Part shown: in pieces, positions 1 to 11,975 of the stretch
Layout: the number at the start of each line of letters is the position of its first letter
Numbering within the stretch: the stretch's first letter is position 1
From: Tillandsia leiboldiana
Taxonomy: Eukaryota; Streptophyta; Magnoliopsida; Poales; Bromeliaceae
Reading direction: 5' to 3'
DNA length: 64,000 bases
Assembly (NCBI GenBank): GCA_029204045.2
Contig: CM055065.1
Span: 6,835,764 to 6,899,763, forward strand
Notes under the pieces: generated by a model
Databases searched by the model: none
What the model was told of the DNA's origin: nothing
Seen by the model: only the letters and a program-made list of their open reading frames with translations
Program-made: the position numbers and the translations under genes

Positions 1-50
1 TTTTTTTTTTTATAATAAATTTTGAAATAAATAAAATATTTAAATTTAAA

Positions 51-130
51 AGAGTACCGGTACGTAAGAAAGTGTACCGGTACGCAAAAAAGTGTACCGG
101 TACGCAAGAAAGTGTACCGGTACGGAAAGA
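51..130. repeat. 20-bp tandem repeat, 4 copies
   Basis: Four copies in a row with an exact 20-bp period. Each contains the 10-bp self-complementary core GTACCGGTAC followed by an A-rich spacer. No gene is nearby and no function is assigned. It lies outside the duplicated unit. Confidence 0.9.
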
Positions 131-190
131 AAGAGAGAATGAGAATAAAAATTTTAAAAATCTCATTCAATTCTGACCGTCCACGTCGCA

Positions 191-238
191 GGGTGTATGA
201 TATACACCCCGAACGTGGGTGTACCCCTAGCAACGCTC
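191..238. mobile_element. Truncated end of a GTACACCCC-type MITE
   Basis: The segment ends in the sequence complementary to the terminal inverted repeat of the roughly 172-bp MITE family seen complete at 354-523 (GTACACCC blocks followed by TAGCAACGCTC). Only one end is recognisable, so it is a fragment. Confidence 0.55.
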
Positions 239-353
239 TATTTAATATAGCAATCTAATCTCAAAATAAAATATTATATACCGTAGTAGTGCCCATTTCA
301 AATCAGCTACTTAATAAAAGAAGTTGATTATAACAGTCTATACAATATATATA

Positions 354-523
354 GGAAAATGCTACTTGTACACCCCATTTGGGGGTGTACATCGCACACC
401 CCACCCATCCAATGGGTGGGGTGTGGTGAGGGGTCACTTCACAATTTGTGAAGTGACTCCCCCACCCTTAGATGGGTGGGTGTAAGATGTACACCCCTTT
501 TGGGGTGTACATGTAGCGTTGCC
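354..523. mobile_element. MITE, about 170 bp, Mutator-type (9-bp target duplication)
   Basis: Terminal inverted repeats begin GGAAAATGCTACTTGTACAC on the left and GGGCAACGCTACATGTACAC on the complement of the right end. The interior folds on itself through CCCACCC/GGGTGGG and TCACTTC/GAAGTGA blocks. It is flanked by ATATATATA on both sides, which fits a 9-bp duplication but is weak evidence inside AT repeats. The same family is better delimited at 15883-16055. There is no coding capacity. Confidence 0.75.
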
Positions 524-639
524 CATATATATATATATATATTAAGCTGATTATCTATTCAAATACTGTTGACATTATTATTCGTATGTCTTATTATTAT
601 TTTTCTTATAAATTAGTCTCTAGAATATTTTTCTATATA

Positions 640-1228
640 TGTATTTATAGAATTAAGTTGAACTGCAATTAATAGCATCAATTCATTAGTGCTATTAAAT
701 TTTTAATTATTGGATTAAAAGATGTGCGGTTGAGATAATAGTGGATCTTTTGGATTTAATAGGTGGTTGAAAATTAGTAAAATTTAAGGAATAAAAATGA
801 TCAAAGGGTTAATCTGAGCGTAAAAAACTTAATAGTATAAAATTATTAGTGCTATCAAATTTTTAGCCTTTGAATTAAGAAATATGCGGTTAGTATGATA
901 GTGGTCCTATAGAATTTAGTGGGTGATTGGTTGAATAGTATAATCCAAGGGATGGTAAAAAAAATTAGTAGCACAAATTGCTTGGTACTATCCATAGCAT
1001 TCTAGCCGAACTCTATGGTGCTTGTAAAAATACCAATCACTTGGTGTTTGTAAGTTTTTCACCGTTAGATCTACCCTTTTAATCAATTCCACCCGTTAGA
1101 TCATGTTATTCCACCAACCATCCACTAAATTTAAGGAGCCCACTATCATTCTAACCGCTCATCTTTTTATATAAGGGCTAAAAACCTATAAGCACCAATG
1201 ATTTGTACTTTTAAAAATATAAAAATTC

Positions 1229-1262
<34 letters not shown>
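640..1262. repeat. Cluster of degenerate MITE arms
   Basis: The motif series 'TTAGTGCTATCAA, TTTTTAG, TTGGATTAA, ATGTGCGGTT, GATAATAGTGG' occurs directly at about 684 and 841 and inverted at about 1100-1200. These are arms of the foldback MITEs that recur throughout the window. I see no gene in 1-1500. Confidence 0.5.
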
Positions 1263-1265
<3 letters not shown>

Positions 1266-1270
<5 letters not shown>

Positions 1271-1498
1271 CTATCAACTTTTTAGTCTTTGGATTAAATA
1301 ATGTGTGGTTAAAATGATAGTGGTCCCTAGGATTTACTAGGTGGTTGGTTGAATAGTAAAAATCTTAGGGGACCACTATAATTCCCAACCGCATATCTTT
1401 TCATCCAACGGCTAAAAACTTAATAACACCAATTGCTTGGTGTTATCGATAGTATTCTAGCCGGATTCATATCTAACTAGGCTACTATGCTAGACTAC
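1266..1498. mobile_element. Foldback MITE at the left edge of unit A
   Basis: Left arm (TAGTGCTATCAACTTTTTAG onward) and right arm (to GATAGTATTCTAGCC) are imperfect inverted repeats. The same sequence lies just before the unit boundary at 24231-24390 and 43840-43994. There the MITE is split by the 1.2-1.3 kb transposon, so this copy shows the unsplit state. Its position implies another unit once lay to the left of A. Confidence 0.6.
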
Positions 1499-1592
1499 TA
1501 TGCTATCGATAGTACTAAGTCATTAGTGCTATTAGGTTTTTAGCCATTGAATTAAGAGATGTGTGGTTAGAATGATAGTAGTCCCTAGGGTT

Positions 1593-2176
1593 CAGGGACG
1601 AAACCATAGTAGGGCCCAAGGTGGCCATGGCTCCCCTCAATATTTTAATATTACTCAATAGTCCTTGATACTAATTTATCACTTTCTTTCTTTTAGATAA
1701 TAATGGCCCCCCTCAACTTTTTAATATTTATTTTTGCGCCAACATAATTTTCATTATTTTTTATTTGTATACATTTTAAATAGATGAAAATATATTAGGA
1801 GTCTCGTACTTACAAGTTATTTGAAATACATATTTTAACTCCAAATTTTTTATTTCATATTTTTTTAATTTCTAATTAGTTTTGGTAAGCTATTTTATTT
1901 AACTTAATAAAATATTATACTAAATTTAATAGATCTTTTAGCTAAAGTTATTGATCTAATTGAATTACGGTTATATTTAGTAAAATTTTTAGTTATTTGA
2001 ATAAAATAATATAAATAAAATAATTAAATATTAAATATTTTTAAATTTAAAAAATTTAATATTTTTATATTAATTATTTAATTAATAAATTATTTTAAAA
2101 AAATTGATAATGTACTAAAAATTTTATTTGAATATATTTTGGCCCCCCTCGTAATTAAATTCTAGCTTCGTCCCTG
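1593..2176. mobile_element. hAT-like non-autonomous element, 584 bp
   Basis: Ends are CAGGGACGAAAC and, on the complement of the right end, CAGGGACGAAGC, close to the Ac/Ds terminal motif CAGGGATGAAA. A perfect 8-bp target duplication CTAGGGTT flanks it (1585-1592 and 2177-2184), as expected for hAT elements. Units C and D carry the empty site with a single CTAGGGTT. The interior is AT-rich with no open frame. Confidence 0.9.
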
Positions 2177-2211
2177 CTAGGGTTTAGTGGGTGGTTGGGA
2201 GAAATACCAAA

Positions 2212-2391
2212 TGTAACGACCCGGCCTAATAGTAATAATAACTCGTTTGATCCAAATCACAGTCCAAAATACTTAAATCAAGTTATTATTATTAGTGTCA
2301 ATGTCTCTTATATATCCAATCACAACTCCATTCTTATCCGATGTGAGATTATTGGGGTATCATGTACTTTCTCTTTCTCTCTCTTTAGTTG
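2212..2391 (+). mobile_element. LTR fragment (TGTAACGACCC type), unit A
   Basis: Begins TGTAACGACCCGGCC and continues with AATAATAACTCG and a CCAAATCACAG block. A better preserved relative lies in the opposite orientation at 33412-33650, where the same start abuts flanking DNA. The TG start suggests the 5' end of an LTR; the family is not identified. A 65-codon frame over it is not a gene. Confidence 0.6.
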
Positions 2392-2480
2392 ACTTTACAA
2401 TAGCACAAATTTTAATACAAATTTTATGATAAAAAAATTACAAATATAATTAAACTTGTGCTTTTAAAAATATGTAAGTT

Positions 2481-2556
<76 letters not shown>

Positions 2557-2558
<2 letters not shown>

Positions 2559-2725
2559 AAAATGCTATGTGTACACCCCTTTCGGGGTGTACATCATACA
2601 CCCCACCCATCTAAGGGTGGGGGTGTGATGATGGGTCACTTGATGTGACCCGTAAAAAGTATCGTCACCATTAAAATGATGGAGGTGTATGATGTACACC
2701 CCTTCGGGGTGTACATGTAGCATTG

Positions 2726-2728
<3 letters not shown>
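2557..2728. mobile_element. GTACACCCC-type MITE inside a (TA)n tract, unit A only
   Basis: Same terminal repeats as the copy at 354-523 (GGAAAATGCTA at the left, GAGCAATGCTA on the complement of the right end). It splits a (TA)n tract that is continuous in units C and D (about 29208-29250 and 44392-44430). Two internal GTGTACA...CACCCC palindromes are present. Confidence 0.8.

Positions 2729-2814
<86 letters not shown>
2729..2814. repeat. (TA)n then (GA)n compound microsatellite
   Basis: An uninterrupted TA run followed directly by GA repeats. Units C and D have the same compound structure with different lengths. Confidence 0.95.
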
Positions 2815-3119
2815 TATCAATAGTATCGGAGCTCCGGTACTATAATCTTATTTTCGATCTTAGCATGTTCAAATCAACGATCTATTCCATAAAATTAATC
2901 TAAGATATTTAAAATTTTTCCAATTTTTTTTTATTTTTTCGGCATAGTTTACTTTATAATCAAGTCATTTCAAAATTATTAATTTTTAATAATTACTATG
3001 ACGAGTTTGTAATTTAATAATATCAAAAAATTTAAATTTATTCAAATTTTGATAAAAATACTTTAAACTATTTAAATTAAGTTTAGCATCATTAATTTTG
3101 AATTCAAAATTCCTACTCT

Positions 3120-3123
<4 letters not shown>

Positions 3124-3160
<37 letters not shown>
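3124..3160. repeat. (CT)n microsatellite
   Basis: Continuous CT dinucleotide run of about 37 bp, also present at the equivalent place in units C (about 29591) and D (about 44771). Confidence 0.95.
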
Positions 3161-3162
<2 letters not shown>

Positions 3163-3289
3163 AATTTAATAGATATAGAATATTTAAAACATAAAAAAAA
3201 ATCCACCAATTATATTTATCTTAAAAATTAAAAATATATTTTTTTATTAAAAAATTATATTTAGCTATAAAATATTATAGTAATTATTG

Positions 3290-3960
3290 AAGTCATTATG
3301 TAATTAAATCATGAATTATTAATTTAATCAAAAGATAATTTTTTTATTCTATTTAAAATTTAGTTTGTCAATTCTTATTCGCTTTTTTTCCCGCCAAAAA
3401 TAAAAAAATTTGAAAAATATTTATTTTAAAAAATATTTTTTGAAATTAAATCGAAATTTGTTTGTTTAATTTATTTTCTAAATTTGATTTTTACTTTGAT
3501 TTATTTTTAGTTTGTTTTCTATAATATGAATAGAATATTCTTTTATTCTATTTAGAATTCTCTCTCGCAGTTCCTATCTGCTTTTTTTCATCAAAAAAAT
3601 AGAATAATTTGAAAATATTTATTTTAAAGGAAAAAATATTTTAAAATTTAATTTAAATTTAATTGTTTAATTTATTTTCTAAATTTGATTTGTCTGGATA
3701 TGTTTTTATGAAATATTCTTTTATTTTATTTAGAATTTTGTATGTCAATTCTATCTACTTTTTTCCTGCCAAAAAATAAAAGATCTAAAAATATTCATTT
3801 AAAAGAAAAAAATATTTTGAAATTAAATTCAAATTTGACTGTTTAAATTATTTTATAAATTTGATTTTTTTGGATTTGTTTCGATTTGTTTTTAATTCAA
3901 ATATAATTATTTAAGTCAAAATTATTTCGAAATTAAATTCAAATTTAAATTTTTTTTTAA
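3290..3960. repeat. Degenerate AT-rich tandem repeat, period about 180-200 bp
   Basis: A recurring block reads TTTTATTCTATTTAGAATT, then a CAATTC/TATCTGCTTTTTT stretch, then CCAAAAATAAAA and AAATTTGATTT. It starts near 3343, 3540 and 3719, with a weaker relative near 4422. Spacing is 197 and 179 bp. No coding potential. Confidence 0.6.
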
Positions 3961-4015
3961 TTAATTTAATTTTTAAATTTGATTTGTTTAATACCATCTA
4001 TCGGTTACTAACTGC

Positions 4016-4019
<4 letters not shown>

Positions 4020-4110
<91 letters not shown>
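4020..4110. repeat. (TA)n microsatellite
   Basis: About 90 bp of uninterrupted TA. The tract is shorter in unit C (about 30497-30550), and in unit D it hosts two MITEs (45694-46102). Confidence 0.95.
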
Positions 4111-4112
<2 letters not shown>

Positions 4113-4475
4113 TATAGAGTCAAATCATTTAAATTTAAAAAGTAAAAAAGCAATGTAAAATATTTATTTTATTTGTTTTGATATGTTTTAATTCAAATTT
4201 GATTATTGGTTCGATGGCTTGATTCTATTTTTTAATTAATTTATTTTTAAAATTTGATTTGTTTCGATTTATTTTTAATTCTAAATTTGATTTGTTTTCA
4301 TTCATTTATAGTTTGAAATAATTTAAAAATATAAAAAAATAAAATAATATATGAATATTTAATAAATAAAAAAAAAGAGAAAAAAAATGTAAATTTTAGT
4401 TTTCTTTTATTTGGCACATTCTTTTATTCCTTTTAGGATTCCATCTGTAATTTCTTAATCACTTTTATATACACA

Positions 4476-4628
<153 letters not shown>

Positions 4629-4777
4629 TGAGATTTTTTGTTTTTTAAAACATCAAATTATTGAGGCATGTAAATTTTCGACATTTGGATAAAAAAATGG
4701 ATGGTTAGGATGATATAGTAAATTCTTAAGATTTAATAATTGGTTGATGGAATAGTATAATTTAAAAAATATAATTG

Positions 4778-5485
<708 letters not shown>

Positions 5486-6256
5486 ATATATATATATAGA
5501 AAGAGAGAGAGAGAGAGAGAGAGAGTTAGGCTTGTGTGCCAAGAAAAGGTGTATGTTAAATATATTAATAAAAGAATTTCAATGTATATATTGTTTGATG
5601 GGATTATGCCATTCTTTTACTTGTTTTACATTTTTTATAAAAATTAACAATAAATAAAATTAAGGAATAATATTTAATATTTCTTTCAAAATTTTAAAAT
5701 ATTTTATTTATTGCTGAATAATCAAAATATCGTTATTGATTTTAATTTTTTTTTTCAAATATTCTCATTTTTTTGGGTGTTTATAGAGTTTTAGAAAGGT
5801 ATTTTGATAAATTTAAAATAAAATTAAAAATTTAGAATAGTATTAATCGGTAAATAAGAAAAAACTCTTAAAATTAAACTAAGAAGCGAAAAAACATCGT
5901 GAGATTCTCAAAGATGAAACTTGAGAAATTCTTTTAGCTGTTCCTTTTGTCTTACATTACCTACGTTATAGTACTTGTTTAACTCTCATTGACTATGGGA
6001 TATGTGGCATATAAGTTTATTTAAGTTTCTAACCTTTTCTTTTGCTATCTAAACCCCTAAATTGACCAAAAAAATACTTTAGATTATCTTCTTTTAATTG
6101 GGACCTTATGAACTTGTGGAAGAGGCCCATTTCACTGTTTAATTTTTGAGAAAATGATAGCGAGCTACCCGTTTTATTCAATACGAATATGAATTAGGCA
6201 ACAAGAGTGAGACAGTAAGGTTTCAAGAAAAGAGCGACGAAAGCGGAAAAAAAAAG

Positions 6257-6295
<39 letters not shown>

Positions 6296-6303
6296 AATTA
6301 TGT

Positions 6304-6850
6304 TTACAGGTCTGCCCACTGCGCAAACTCACTTCTGACCCACGTAAGAGCATAGAGGGGGTCGAAATTGGACTGCTGAAAAATAATAATCTTGTTTCTA
6401 ATTTTTTAAATCACCCACCAGTTTGCTGAAAGATAGATAAGAACCTTGGCCGCCTCTACCGGACTTCCTCCTTCCGACCACTCCTCTCACGCCCCTCTAA
6501 CATTGGCCCCTAGCTCCTAGAAACTAACGACCTCGTCGTCCATCCCAATCGCAAAACGTGAGAACACACATCTTATGAACAGATAGTCGGCCGTCTCGAA
6601 ATGCAATCCGCAGACCACACAGAAATTGTTACCGATTTATTCCCTTTTTTTTGAAATTATCTGTCGTGAGCGATCGATTATTCAAGGCGAGTCAGATAAA
6701 AATCTTAACTTTAGTATTCGCAGTCTCCACAGGCAGGAGGCGGTGGAGTCCAAAAACCTTCTATTGTTTAGGAACAAGTAAATCGACTTGATTGTAAACA
6801 TACCTTTATCATGCCACCTCCAAGCTACTCCCACACTCCTGTTCCCCGTC
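6304..6850 (-). pseudogene. LINE (L1-type) ORF2 C-terminal remnant with zf-RVT domain, unit A
   Basis: Read on the minus strand, the sequence gives a Trp-rich segment (WRWHDKGMFTIKS), then CLWRLRI and KVKIF, then a zinc-ribbon-like CVVCGLHFETADYLF motif. It ends in NFDPLYAL...WVRSEFAQWADL and a TAA stop at 6304-6306. This order is typical of the region after the reverse transcriptase in plant non-LTR elements (zf-RVT). It is dead: a 4-nt deletion and an extra T shift the frame, and a Trp codon after KVKIFI is a stop. The upstream RT and endonuclease are not recognisable. At the STY-FL position this copy still has Leu where unit B has TAG, so A keeps an older state there. Confidence 0.8.
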
Positions 6851-8431
6851 GTTGTAGCACCCTGTACAGAGTCCCTTCAATTTTAGCACAAGGGCCCTGC
6901 CTCTCAGATCCATAGTACTATTAAAATTTTTTCGCCACCTTCATTTATTGCGATCGAATCACTGTTTAATTTTCGGATAGACATTATCCATAATGATGTG
7001 ACAATTGGATCGTGCAGTTCAACCAAACTTGGAAGAGTGGGGTCCAATATTTTTACGATGTATATTTGCAGAGAAAAAATGATGTGTATTTATGGAGAAA
7101 GGAATGTATGCGCATAATGATTTTTCAGTTTGCGTGTGATGTAATAAATTTTTTTAATCCATTTCAATCTCGCCTTAAAGTTGACCAAATAGTTCAATAA
7201 GCATACAGATTATATATTTATTTTGATTGCATGTAGTATATATTGTCGGATCACCGGCGCTAATTGTTAATTCTAAAAAATTTAAATTATTAAAAATATA
7301 TGATTAATTTATTTAAAGCGTGTAAATACAGTATTCATGAGTCTCGATTGTGATTCGACCTAATTAACCTCAACCAACTTCGACCTCTGCCGCATAGCAT
7401 ATTTTATTTTTCATATATTAAAGTAGAAAATAAATTATTTTGTGTTTTTAACCTTTATACACAAGGCAAAGCATACAACAAAATCAATAATTTTAATTAA
7501 AAAAGCATAGAGTTTAAGGTGACTTGTCAAAATTAAAAGTCAGAGATAACTGTTGACCGACGAAACAGCTAATGCTTAGGAGGTCTCTTCTACAATTTTT
7601 ATTTTTCCCACTTATTATTATTATTGATATTCAATATGCCTTGGTTCAAAAAATTATATTTAATTATTTTATAATTTTATTTTTATTTTACAAAAAAAAA
7701 AAAAATAACCGCTCCCTCCGGTAGGATGGTAACATGTTTAATAATAGGACCTTACAGTAATAGATAACTAAAATTACGTGACCGTTGAATGTAATTTTTA
7801 AAACTATAGAACTGATAAAATAAAAATGCCTCTAATCATATGATAGTTAAGTGTAATTTTTTAAATTATCAGATAATAAACTAAAAATATGTTAAAATAT
7901 AGTAGGATAAATTAAAGTTTATTCTAATATGTGGCACAAAACCTTTTCACTTGCTGCACCTGTCTAAAATGCTTATATATATATATATATATTATTATGT
8001 CTTTTTGATGTATATAAGATAATATCTAAGAACAGCAGCTAAGAAAAGCATTATTGGGGGATCTGCACCATAATCCAAAACTGGAGGCAGAAGCCCCAAA
8101 ATTAAGCTCACACAGAAACTTGAGCCTCAAATCTCCTGGTCAACATACATTTGACACCATCTTTAATGCAAGTGGCAAAAGAGTTAAAGGTTGGTAGCAT
8201 TATTTAATATAGAATCAAGACTTTAGTAGTATTATTTAATGTAGAATCAAGACTTTGGATTTAGGTCAAATTCTTACTTATTAATGATTTTTTTTATTTA
8301 ATTCAAATCCACATCATCTCCGGTTCCTAGTATTATTAATTATTTTTTTTTCATTTAATTCAAATCCAAACAATCTTCGGTCACGGTAGGCTCCTTGCAA
8401 TACTCAAGGTCTCAAATTTGAAATATAATTA

Positions 8432-8835
8432 TGCTAAATTACAGAAAACCTTCCGGTAATATTTCGCTTTTTTACTTTACCCTCTGTCTTTTAAAAATTT
8501 ATATTTTGTCCCATCGTAATTACCGAAATATGTATTAACCCCCGCCGTCACGATTCCGTGAGTGAGCCGTCAGTTTTTTTTAAAATATTATTGAATATAC
8601 TCAAAATATCCTTCAAAAATGGCGGAAAATAAGTCTAAACCCCTTTCTCTTTCCTTCATTATATTTTCCTTCCAATATAAGGTAAGAACATTTTCGTCAA
8701 TTTACCTCCTCCGTTAATGTCATTGCCTCCTAAAGATAATTCGGTAATTACGAGGGGACAAAATGTAGGCTTTTAAAAGACAGGTGGGCAAAGTGAAAAA
8801 ACAGAATATTACAAGAAAGTTTTCTGTAATTTACC
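8432..8835. mobile_element. Mutator-type MITE, 404 bp, unit A only
   Basis: Terminal inverted repeats of about 30 bp: GCTAAATTACAGAAAACC at the left and GGTAAATTACAGAAAACT on the complement of the right end. A 9-bp target duplication ATATAATTA flanks it (8423-8431 and 8836-8844). Units B, C and D have the empty site. No coding frame. Confidence 0.88.
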
Positions 8836-10099
8836 ATATAATTACTTTATATTTCTAATTAAAATTAGTTTTTTTAAAAAAATATATATAATAATCAAAC
8901 GGTTAGAATACTATATTTTTCTCACAAAATTCTCTCTCCCAAAATGAAAAATAAACGAGCCTAACATAACTCTAACCCCGGCTCAATTGCTTGTGTTTGA
9001 CCCTATATAGTTTGAAAGCAATAAATATTATCTTTAGATTGATATGTAGCAAATTTGAATGCTATTTTTAAGTTTTTACCTTTTTTTGTTACATGATTTT
9101 AAATTTCAATACCAATTAATTAGTACATTAAAGGGCAAAAGTAAGCATCAATAATAATAAATTAATAACAATATTATTTATAGATAATCTTAATATTTTA
9201 TTAAAGTTTAATTCAAATTGGCTCAAAATAATTTTGAGTCATTCCAAATTAATTTTAAGCTCACAACAAACTAAATTATACCAACTTATTTTAATTTTGA
9301 GTTAGACATGACCCAACTTAATTATTTTCGATTCGATTTCGAGCATATTCCAAATAAGGTGGTAAGCCAGAATCAAAAATAATAATAATAATAATAAATA
9401 AATAAATAAATAATTGCTCTCAATCTATCCTAATCCAAGAAAAAATAGGACGGAAGATGAAAGAACTCTTTCTTCTTTAAATCTATCCTTATATGTCAAA
9501 AATCTGCTAAAGATTTATTTCGGTACCGTCTCGCTTCAAATAGAATGATAGTGAGATTAACAAATTAAATAAAATCCAATCATGCCTCGTATTGAATTCG
9601 CTATGAATGTGTTTGGTTGGCAGTGAAATATATCAAAATTTATTACTGTTATTTTTTTGCGTGTTTACTTAGTCGTAAATTTTTTTACAAAAAATTAATT
9701 TCACAGAACCAAATAAATATATATTTTTTTTCTTTCAAATAAATAAATATTAATAAAAAAACATTTTTATCTTCATAATTTCAAGCATAACTTAAAAAAT
9801 AAAATTTTAATGTCGACAGGTATCAATTTTTCTTTCATCTAATAATTAACTGAATAATAACTTTTAATACTTAAAAATCTAAAATATATATAAACATTTA
9901 AAAAAATATTATAAATTTTGAATAGAAATAAAAGTGGCGTGTGGTGATGCTTCGACTGCCATCTGAAATTCCTCCTACAAATTTCCCCTATTGCCTGAAC
10001 GGGGTGTAAAGTATGTATCATACACCACACCTTAAAACATTTAATTTAATTATTGTTAAAATTCTCAAGACATGAATCAAATTAATAAGTGTTATTTAA

Positions 10100-10433
10100 G
10101 GTACCGTTTGGTACGAAAATTATGAGTTTGGAAATAAATTTTTTTATTCCTGAGATAGTTTGTTATTATGAGATAGTTATGAATAAAAGTTTGATTTGTA
10201 GCGCTGTTATCTTTAAGAATAGCTGAAATTATGTTTGGTTTATTTTTTAGAATAAACAAGAATAGTAGAAAATATGATGGTTAATAATTTATAATACCAA
10301 TTTTGCCCTTAGCATTTTTTCATAAGTAAACTCATGAATAAATTTTTTTTTTTTGGTTTAAATTTTGTGTTAATTTAATATTCATGAATAAAACTGTGAA
10401 TTTAGGAACATTTGAAGACTTCATAATTAACTC
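10100..10433. mobile_element. Left end of PIF/Harbinger-type element, unit A (cut by gap)
   Basis: Starts GGTACCGTTTGGTACG after TAA, as in units B (15517), C (35209) and D (51531, slightly changed). The GGTACCGTTTGG end and a TAA/TTA flank are typical of PIF/Harbinger elements. The rest, including the transposase remnant, is lost in the gap. Confidence 0.6.
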
Positions 10434-10533
10434 NNNNNNNNNNNNNNNNNNNNNNNNNNNNNNNNNNNNNNNNNNNNNNNNNNNNNNNNNNNNNNNNNNN
10501 NNNNNNNNNNNNNNNNNNNNNNNNNNNNNNNNN
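10434..10533. other. Assembly gap, 100 N
   Basis: Exactly 100 N, the usual placeholder for unknown length. By comparison with unit C it should hide the right part of unit A (PIF, MULE and copia region) and the left part of unit B, possibly more than 15 kb. Confidence 0.99.
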
Positions 10534-10598
<65 letters not shown>

Positions 10599-10877
10599 AT
10601 ATAATCTAAAGACTACTACTACTAATAGTATCAAGTCATTGATGCTATTAAATTGTTATTTTGAATGAAAAAAAGTATGGTTAAAATAATAGTGGTCTTC
10701 CAATATTTAGTGGTTGGTGGTTGAATAGTATAATCTAAGGGTTGAAAATGATCAAGGGATTGATTTAACAATGAAATTTTGGTAGCACTAAATATTGATG
10801 TTATCGATGATTATAATAACCAAACTATATAATCTATGATATATATATATAGATATTATATAATATACTATATATAG

Positions 10878-10909
<32 letters not shown>

Positions 10910-10928
10910 ATAATATATATATATATTA

Positions 10929-11150
10929 TTGACTCACTCACTTACTCAAAAGTCCACTATTATTCTAACCACACATATTTTTATCCAATAATTAAAATCT
11001 ATAAGCACTAATAATTTAATACTTTTAAAAGTATAAAAGTTTAATTTATATATATACTAAATTATTAGTGCTTATAGGTTTTTAATTATTGGATGAAAAT
11101 ATGTATTGTTAGAATGATAGTGGACTTCTTGAGTTAGGTGAGTGAGTCAA
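10929..11150. mobile_element. Foldback MITE, unit B
   Basis: Same two-armed palindrome as at 5264-5485, starting TTGACTCACTCACTTA and ending GAGTGAGTCAA. One-base deletions in homopolymers near this copy probably come from poor consensus at the gap edge. Confidence 0.75.
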
Positions 11151-11975
11151 ATATATATATATAGAGAGAGAAAGAGAGATGGTTTTAAAAATACTGAGGC
11201 TCCCTTGTACCAAGAAAAGGTGTATGTTAAATATATTAATAAAAGAATTTCAATGTATATATTGTTTGATGGGATTATGCCATTCTTTTACTTGTTTTAC
11301 ATTTTTATAAAAATTAACCATAATAAAATTAAGGAATAATATTTAATATGTCTTTCAAAACTTCAAATATTTTATTTATTGCTGAATAATCAAAATATCG
11401 TTATTGATTCTATTTTTTTTTTCAAATATTCTTATTTTTTTGTGTCTTTATAGAGTTTTAGAAAGGTATTTTGATAATTTTAAAATAAAATTAAAACTTA
11501 GAATAGTATTAAGCGGTAAATAAGAAAAAGCTCTTAAAATTAAACTAAGAAGCGAAAAAACATTGTGAGATTCTCAAAGATGAAACTTGAGAAATTCTTT
11601 TAGCTGTTCCTTTTGGTAATATACATTACCTACATTATATTACTTGTTTAACTCTCATTGACTACGGGATATGTGGCAGATAAGTTTATTTAAGTTTCTA
11701 ACCCTTTTTTGCTATCTAAACCCCTAAATTGACAACAAAAAAAAAAAAAAAAAAAAAAGAAAAAAGCTTTAGATTATCTTCATTTGATTGGGACCTTATG
11801 AACTTGTGGAAGATGCCCATTTTACTGTTTAATTTGTGAGAAAATAATAGCGAGCTACCCGCTTTATTCAATACGAACATGAATTAGGCAACAAGAGTGA
11901 GACAGCAAGGTTTCAAGAAAAAAGCGACGAAAGCGGTAAAAAAACAAAGAGAAAAGAAAAGAAAAAAAATCATGT

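Noticed and set aside
51..130. CRISPR-like array
   Set aside because: Repeats are adjacent without unique spacers, and the genome is clearly a plant.
9839..10030. Identical 63-codon frame in three units (also 15256-15447 and 34948-35139)
   Set aside because: The conservation comes from the segmental duplication. Unit D breaks it by deletion and substitution, the composition is that of AT-rich noncoding DNA, and no domain is recognisable.
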